A DNA stretch of 29,271 nt. It comes from Pirellulaceae bacterium (GTDB taxonomy: Bacteria; Planctomycetota; Planctomycetia; Pirellulales; Pirellulaceae). The notes under the pieces are model-generated. The model was not told the DNA's origin. It saw only the letters and a program-made list of their open reading frames with translations, and ran no database searches. The stretch spans positions 1-29,271 of the forward strand of contig JAKVBZ010000068.1 of the NCBI GenBank assembly GCA_022448645.1, given 5' to 3'. A program made the translations under genes and the position numbers. Positions 24,909 to 29,271 of the stretch are shown one piece after another (positions within the stretch are counted from its first letter, which is position 1; the number at the start of each line of letters is the position of its first letter).

Positions 24909-25964
24909 ATGAAGACATTGTTCACGAAACAACTTCTCTTTTTCACACCATGCCACTGGAGAAATGACTTGAAAAACCTGCACTCGCGACGGAAAGCTCT
25001 CTGGACCTTATTGGCCACTCCACTGTCGACAGCCCGCTGCTCGCGGCCTGCTACCGCGTCCCTTGTCCCTCGGACCAACGTCCTGCACCCCTCTCTTCGC
25101 AGGTTGCTCGAACTCCAGGGACCAGCCGTCGTGGTCACAGAGCTTTCGTCCCTGGTCAAGTTCCAACTGGGACCGGATGCCTGGACCGCATCTCCATCGC
25201 TGACAGCGACAGAGGGCTGGAACACGCTGTGGGTACAGCCGGAGGGCGATGCACTTTGTCTGCACTGCGCCGGAAGCTTCTTTACGGATGTCCTGCAGGA
25301 ACTGGGATCCGTAAATATTGACCAATGTGTACTTGGCGGCCTTTCTCCGCAGCAGGTTATGAGTCACGCCGACGTGTGTCTCCGCCAGGCTCGTCGTGCC
25401 GGACTATACGTTCCTGCCCCCAGAAAACCAAGTGTTATCGACGAGGAGCTGTTGCAACTGGTGTCGCTGATTTGCGATTCCGGACAGGGAGATCCGGTTC
25501 CGGACCTCTGCGGATTGAACGTCATTTTCGCTCAGGCGGGACAGTTCGATGCCGTCATTCGCCATTCCGGAGGACGGTATCATTTTACAATCAGTCCGTC
25601 CGTCGAACCTGCCTCCGCCGCTGAGGTCAATCTGAAAGCATCCCGTTGTCATCGGGCATTACTCGAGCTCGAGGGATACTTGCATCCACTGACCTGCCGC
25701 CGCGAGCACCGTTCATCGAGCAATCAGTTGAGTCTCACCTGCGAGGCCAACAGCCCGGCACACGCTCTATCAGTCGTGTCAACAGCGAGTCAGTATCCGT
25801 GGCGTGACCACTCTGCAACTCGGCAGGCCACACCCATTCCGGCGATCCTCGACGGGCCACTGCCACGTTGTGTGCCCATCGGGCACGCGACCAACGGACC
25901 GCGCACATCACAAAGTCGCAAAACTTTTTTTGTTCGGGAACATTTTGGTCCGGATGTCGTCTAA
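24909..25964 (+). CDS. Unknown protein, GC-rich accessory gene
   Basis: A 351-residue frame from ATG 24909. The Shine-Dalgarno-like AGGGG is only 1 nt away, and a TTG at 24894 is the alternative, so the true start may be different, perhaps downstream near the regular domain (LHPSLRRLLELQGPAVVVTE, about residue 60). The central part looks like a genuine globular alpha/beta domain (GWNTLWVQPEGDALCLHCAG, GQFDAVIRHSGGRYHFTIS). The last 80 residues are Ser/Thr/Pro-rich and disordered-looking. It has several Cys but no arranged zinc motif. No family is recognised. Base composition is richer in GC than the left part of the window, suggesting different ancestry. Confidence 0.55.
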   Translation: MKTLFTKQLLFFTPCHWRNDLKNLHSRRKALWTLLATPLSTARCSRPATASLVPRTNVLHPSLRRLLELQGPAVVVTELSSLVKFQLGPDAWTASPSLTATEGWNTLWVQPEGDALCLHCAGSFFTDVLQELGSVNIDQCVLGGLSPQQVMSHADVCLRQARRAGLYVPAPRKPSVIDEELLQLVSLICDSGQGDPVPDLCGLNVIFAQAGQFDAVIRHSGGRYHFTISPSVEPASAAEVNLKASRCHRALLELEGYLHPLTCRREHRSSSNQLSLTCEANSPAHALSVVSTASQYPWRDHSATRQATPIPAILDGPLPRCVPIGHATNGPRTSQSRKTFFVREHFGPDVV

Positions 25965-26028
25965 GGCCTCCGCCGCTGGCTGTCGGCTGTTCCCGTTTGT
26001 TCCGTTTCCCTGTTCTGGAGATCTTTTT

Positions 26029-26949
26029 ATGCACGCAAGCGTTTCCGTTTCCTCAAACCAGCAGACCGACCTGGATTTTGACCGTGAGCTGCCCATTTTC
26101 CCCGAGTCAAATCGGCGCATGGCCTCGCGTTTTTCCGATTTCCTCTTCGATCGCGGTCAGTTGACCCGGCGCACGATCATGCGGGAATTTGCGGAGGCCA
26201 TGTGGCGTCGCAATCGGGGCCAGTGGTCCGTCGAAATCTGCAACGCGGATCAATTCATGGAGTTCGCCCGCTCGTTGCTGACGGTCGACGGGCTGAACGC
26301 AATAATCTCCGCGTCGCGATTCACGATCCGTTTGCAGACCGGCCGGTGTTTTGACGGCCACGAGGTCGCCACCGCCGTGGCCCGCATCGTACATGAGCAC
26401 TTCTTCCCGAGCGAGGAACTGTCGATCAGTACGGCCCCGGGCCGGAACCGAAAGGTGCTTATTCCCGCCGACTCGCTCCGTCGGGCACAGAACATTCGGG
26501 CCACGCAACCCGAGCCTGCCTGGCAGACCGGGACACGAAAAGCGGCGGTATATCGAATCCTGGAACCGGAGGATCGTGATTTTGGTGAGTCCCTCGTACC
26601 TGCCGCCGAATTGATGTCGATCGTCGAGGTCGAAACCGGGGATCGTTACGACCCGTGTGGACTCTGCGCCGACGCCTGGATTCAGGCAGTCGGGCGGGCG
26701 CGGCAAAAGTTCCTCGCTGAGGAACTCAATGCGCCCGAGTACATTATCGAAAGCCAGGTAAACCGGCAGACGATTGCCGCTGAGCTGGCGGAGATTCCCG
26801 CAGGCTTCGGTCCGATCAACGGTTACCTGTATGACAATCGGTGCGAGACATGGCTCATCGAACTCGGTTGGGATGACCTGCCGGGGTCGGATCACATGCC
26901 GGACGCTACGACGAATTCTGACCAGTCATCCGGTTTCGAACCCACTTAA
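26029..26949 (+). CDS. Unknown cytoplasmic protein
   Basis: A 306-residue protein from ATG 26029, preceded by GGAG (26017-26020) with 8-nt spacing; the frame is open further upstream but without support. It is rich in charged residues, with no signal peptide or membrane helix. Its parts include an Arg-rich helical region (about 30-65, RRTIMREFAEAMWRRNRGQW), ASRFTIRLQTGRCFDGHEVA (88-107), RKVLIPADSLRRAQNI and a C-terminal domain ending in Asp/Ser/Thr. No family is recognised. It follows the previous unknown gene by 64 nt in the same direction, so the two probably form a unit. Confidence 0.65.
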   Translation: MHASVSVSSNQQTDLDFDRELPIFPESNRRMASRFSDFLFDRGQLTRRTIMREFAEAMWRRNRGQWSVEICNADQFMEFARSLLTVDGLNAIISASRFTIRLQTGRCFDGHEVATAVARIVHEHFFPSEELSISTAPGRNRKVLIPADSLRRAQNIRATQPEPAWQTGTRKAAVYRILEPEDRDFGESLVPAAELMSIVEVETGDRYDPCGLCADAWIQAVGRARQKFLAEELNAPEYIIESQVNRQTIAAELAEIPAGFGPINGYLYDNRCETWLIELGWDDLPGSDHMPDATTNSDQSSGFEPT

Positions 26950-26964
26950 CCCCCGAGTTTGGCG

Positions 26965-26990
26965 ATGCGGCCGTCGTCCATCGGCCGCAT
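26965..26990 (+). terminator. Strong stem-loop after the 26029 gene
   Basis: ATGCGGCCG (26965-26973) and CGGCCGCAT (26982-26990) form a perfect 9-bp GC-rich stem with an 8-nt loop, 16 nt after the stop codon. There is no T-run, so termination is plausible but not proven. Confidence 0.5.
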
Positions 26991-27038
26991 TGCCCCGACC
27001 ACTCGATTGTTGCTCACAACTAGGGAGGACTTACTAAT

Positions 27039-27317
27039 ATGACGAAACACTGTCTGAAAGCTGTCGCATTGTTTTACGGGGTCACGCTCATCCTGTCTGG
27101 TGTGGGAATGGCAGCATACTGCCTTGTGGCTGAACAGCCGTTCGCAATGCCTGCCGACATGCCGGTCGTCTTGGACTTGCGTGCTTTCTACCTGACGGCC
27201 GGACTAATCATGTCTGTCGGTCTCGGTTCCGTTCTGCTTTGGGCGGGGATCGGCCCCAAAACCCGGACTGGCATCCTTCGCGCCTCTATCCGCCTTGGTC
27301 GGGCCATGCTGGAATAA
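27039..27317 (+). CDS. Small two-helix membrane protein
   Basis: A 92-residue protein with two hydrophobic segments (about residues 7-30, AVALFYGVTLILSGVGMAAYCL, and 47-69, FYLTAGLIMSVGLGSVLLWAG). The linker is short and the basic amphipathic tail (RTGILRASIRLGRAML) is presumably cytoplasmic. GGGAGG (27023-27028) stands 10 nt before ATG 27039. No family is recognised. Small membrane proteins of this shape occur as accessory or toxin-like passengers, but nothing specific supports that here. Confidence 0.65.
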   Translation: MTKHCLKAVALFYGVTLILSGVGMAAYCLVAEQPFAMPADMPVVLDLRAFYLTAGLIMSVGLGSVLLWAGIGPKTRTGILRASIRLGRAMLE

Positions 27318-27538
27318 ACACGTCGGATGACGGGGCGGTCCTGTCCTCGCTCAAGTCCTCCTTGAGGTGATTGAACACTCCCGGGTGATTGGAAATCGTG
27401 CGAGGTCGAAACATGCCATTTTTCACCATTTAAGAATTGAGTTCTCGCGGTCAGAGAAGGATGCTGTTGGATACCACAATAGTCGTCTGCTTGTCCCATA
27501 TCGTTCCACGCAACGGTCACCAGAGAAGGATCCTCAAC

Positions 27539-27976
27539 ATGAAAAACGTAATCTCGAAAGTCAGAACATTCCACGAAAAAATTGGAGCCCCGATCCGCGA
27601 ACGCCCCGAGCTACTGCCGTTTGAAGTCGGGAACGCCACGCAAGCGGCAAAACTCTTGCGTGAGTCATTAACAGAAGTTCAGAGAATGGGACAGCAATCC
27701 GGTGATCTACTGTCGCGGCTTTGCCTCGCAATCGAAGAACTCGCAGAGTGGGTGGAAGCTCATGTGGATGGCAACGTGAGCGCCGCAGCAGATGCCTGGG
27801 GCGACCGTCTGTACGTCTTGCTCGGGGATGCTGTGGCGACGGGCCTGCCGGTCCAGGACATCTTCGACGAAGTGCATCGATCGAATATGACCAAGTCGGC
27901 GGGGGTGGTAAACGAACACGGAAAAGCCGAGAAACATGAACGCTTTGTTCCACCACAGCTCAATGACATAATATGA
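27539..27976 (+). CDS. MazG/PRA-PH-type nucleotide pyrophosphohydrolase-like protein
   Basis: A 145-residue protein from ATG 27539, with AAGGA (27526-27530) 8 nt upstream. The N-terminus VRTFHEKIGAPI resembles the VxxFHxxFGxPI start of phosphoribosyl-ATP pyrophosphohydrolase-like proteins. The metal site is visible as EELAE (66-70) and the paired acids in AADAWGDRLYVLLG (Asp85 and Asp89), followed by GLPVQDIFDEVHRSNMTK (102-119), the family C-terminal signature. It probably hydrolyses a nucleotide to the monophosphate and pyrophosphate. As there are no other his genes nearby, a house-cleaning or phage-type role is more likely than histidine synthesis. Confidence 0.8.
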   Translation: MKNVISKVRTFHEKIGAPIRERPELLPFEVGNATQAAKLLRESLTEVQRMGQQSGDLLSRLCLAIEELAEWVEAHVDGNVSAAADAWGDRLYVLLGDAVATGLPVQDIFDEVHRSNMTKSAGVVNEHGKAEKHERFVPPQLNDII

Positions 27977-28016
27977 TCATCGCTTCACGCCACACACGCC
28001 GGGAAAGGACAAATCG

Positions 28017-28169
28017 ATGAGCTCATGGGTGGACCTGGCTGCTGGGGGTGGAATTAACGAGGAGCAGACTATTGTTTTCAATCTCAACAGCCATGTGATC
28101 TATTGCAACTGCCGTAGACAGAATGGAGACTTCATGCCGAACGTGAGGAGCCTCTTGTTAGCGCTGTAA
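28017..28169 (+). CDS. Small 50-residue protein upstream of the JAB gene
   Basis: ATG 28017 to TAA 28169, with AGGA (28006-28009) 7 nt upstream. The product starts MSSWVDLAAGGGINEEQTIV and ends in a hydrophobic LLLAL. It contains one CNC motif near residue 30 and no membrane helix. It lies 40 nt after the pyrophosphohydrolase stop and 64 nt before the JAB start on the same strand. It is too short for domain recognition; whether it is translated is uncertain. Confidence 0.45.
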   Translation: MSSWVDLAAGGGINEEQTIVFNLNSHVIYCNCRRQNGDFMPNVRSLLLAL

Positions 28170-28233
28170 CCGCGGAAAGCCGACAACCACACGTTTAGCA
28201 TTCGCTTCACCGTACAGGTCAGGAGATATTTAT

Positions 28234-28953
28234 ATGCCGAGCATGACCCACCCTCATCTTCCTCGCGTCCCTATATCTCTTGATGAATACAACGAGTTAT
28301 ACACCCTGGTGTTTGAGGAACTGGACTGTGATGACGAGTACCCGCTAGGAACATCGATTTCTCTGGATCCGTCGTGTTCTGAAGTCGAAGTCTATCGGAA
28401 ACTGCCATCGTCACCACGAATCGAGTATGGCGGCTATATAACTGCCGAGTCTATACAATACTGGGAAGGAGACGCGGAGTCAGTTAATATCGAACAAAGC
28501 AAACTATGCACTTGGCATTCGCACCCGGTCACGCATCCCTGGGCGGATCTTCCCTCGTGGACGGATTTGCACCGTTTCTTGCGATATCCCAATGTACGTC
28601 ACATCCTGGTGGGTAATCGACTGTTGTGGGTTATGGACAAGGATGAGGCTGCCGTTGCGTACTGCAGACGGCTCCTCGAGTGGGAGGCGGCCAATCTTGT
28701 CAATACGTTTTCTAGTATCTTAGACACGGCTAAGGACAGAGACGCACGCTCGGACGATGTATGGGATGAAGCGACGCAGATGTACGCGATCACAGCATTG
28801 CGTGAGATCGGGTGGGATTCGGTTGAGGACTGGCCAGATCAGTTGGAACGCAATCCATTGAGTTCCAGCGTTTCGCTGCTTCGGGAACAACTCGGGATCG
28901 CAGTGCGGCTCTACCTGCGGTTGTCCCACACAAGAGGAACAAACCTAAAATGA
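28234..28953 (+). CDS. JAB/MPN (JAMM motif) isopeptidase-like protein
   Basis: A 239-residue protein with AGGAG (28221-28225) 8 nt before ATG 28234. The JAMM metal site is visible: Glu64 in RIEYGGYIT, then WHSHP (His95-Ser-His97) and SWTD (Ser108 to Asp111). The spacing from His97 to Ser108 is ten residues; seven is usual, so the loop carrying THPWAD is three longer. JAB proteins are zinc isopeptidases that remove ubiquitin-like tags; prokaryotic ones work with E1/E2-like and ubiquitin-like proteins or in cysteine and siderophore pathways. The C-terminal half (about 125-239) is helical and unrecognised. No ThiF/E1 gene is in the window, which ends 318 nt further on. Confidence 0.78.
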   Translation: MPSMTHPHLPRVPISLDEYNELYTLVFEELDCDDEYPLGTSISLDPSCSEVEVYRKLPSSPRIEYGGYITAESIQYWEGDAESVNIEQSKLCTWHSHPVTHPWADLPSWTDLHRFLRYPNVRHILVGNRLLWVMDKDEAAVAYCRRLLEWEAANLVNTFSSILDTAKDRDARSDDVWDEATQMYAITALREIGWDSVEDWPDQLERNPLSSSVSLLREQLGIAVRLYLRLSHTRGTNLK

Positions 28954-29271
28954 TTAAACGAGCGTGATGCCGCAACTACTCAACGGCACCGTGGTCATTA
29001 CCAATACACGCGGCATGGGTTCGGGGTAACATGCAGGGGATGTAGACTTATGGTAGTGCCGAACTCGACAACACCGTGCGACTGCACAGCTCACTGGGCT
29101 ACAGACCACCGGCTCCAGAGGCTGTTCTCACGGCCAGTCACAGCAATTAAATCACCACTTAAAGAGTGGTACCCTTCACGGGGGCGGGTCACATCCGAGT
29201 TCATAACTGACCTAAGAGATAAGTTGCAGAGCAGTAGGTGACTTTTACTGATTACCATTTATTCAAATAGG
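28954..29271. other. Right-end region without a convincing gene
   Basis: A 63-residue plus-strand frame (29050-29241) runs through the repeat copy B and has no family features or Shine-Dalgarno. The stretch holds the 29139 repeat copy and an ACCACT/AGTGGT hairpin within it (29154-29170). Otherwise I see nothing. Confidence 0.5.
29139..29190 (+). repeat. Leader element, copy B (about 50 bp, related to 22021-22072)
   Basis: Aligns to the leader of the methyltransferase-DUF429 gene without gaps at about three quarters of positions, including AATCACCA and TTCACGGGGG. This copy also has an ACCACT (29154-29159) / AGTGGT (29165-29170) stem. No gene start follows at the same distance inside the window. 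Confidence 0.55.

Noticed and set aside
24653..25225. Minus-strand coding frames through the 57-bp repeats
   Set aside because: The repeated peptides come only from the DNA repeat; the frames overlap the plus-strand gene and show no domain.
26944..27017. Integron attC-like site after the 26029 gene
   Set aside because: ACTTAAC fits one core-site consensus but no complementary GTTAAGT-like partner follows, and the local hairpin is an ordinary short stem. Other gaps in the cargo region also fail the attC pattern.
27437..27538. Upstream in-frame extension with MLLDTTIVVCL, reminiscent of a PIN-domain start
   Set aside because: It runs straight into the pyrophosphohydrolase frame with no further PIN acidic residues; the ribosome binding site supports ATG 27539.
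29050..29241. 63-residue plus-strand frame at the right end
   Set aside because: It covers the repeat copy B, lacks a ribosome binding site and has no recognisable features.

Overview
The window looks like chromosomal DNA of a planctomycete, probably close to Pirellulaceae. This is inferred from its mix of proteins: TadE and TadG/vWA proteins, an HTTM protein, large unfamiliar membrane proteins, a HEAT-like protein, and integrase debris of a type I associate with planctomycetes. Shine-Dalgarno signals are patchy, genes are loosely spaced on both strands, and the left two thirds have moderate GC. No 16S or marker gene is present, so the assignment is an inference.

Bases 1 to about 19,370 read as ordinary chromosome. 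From the left they hold: the end of a possible CDS with a poly-aspartate tail; tadE and a tadG-like vWA gene; a tight trio of an alpha/alpha-toroid-like protein, a small membrane-anchored protein and an HTTM membrane protein; a zinc-dependent medium-chain dehydrogenase; two large anchored or membrane proteins converging on a 98-nt palindrome; an exported unknown; acetyl-CoA synthetase (acs) convergent with a macro-domain ADP-ribose hydrolase; and a minus-strand run of a multi-pass membrane protein, a UDP-galactopyranose-mutase-like FAD enzyme, GtrA and an AglD/UPF0104 membrane protein. That run looks like surface glycan or polyprenyl-linked lipid assembly.

A tRNA-Ala(GGC) with a strong terminator (19375-19483) marks the border of an accessory island that runs to the window end. 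It contains a type I restriction hsdR cut off just after its Walker A motif, a small membrane protein, an HExxH metallopeptidase-like protein, a 690-residue fusion of a SAM methyltransferase to a DUF429-like RNase H-fold domain, a second and different hsdR start that is frameshifted and cut, and a broken tyrosine recombinase on the other strand. A GC-richer run of plus-strand cargo follows: two unknown proteins behind a duplicated 57-bp element, a two-helix membrane protein, a MazG/PRA-PH-like pyrophosphohydrolase, a 50-residue ORF and a JAMM-motif JAB protein.

The best candidates for something undescribed are the methyltransferase-DUF429 fusion that overlaps an hsdR start, the JAB gene with its 50-residue partner, the toroid/small protein/HTTM trio, and two noncoding signals: the 57-bp repeat pair, and a 50-bp element shared between the leader of the fusion gene and the right end of the window.
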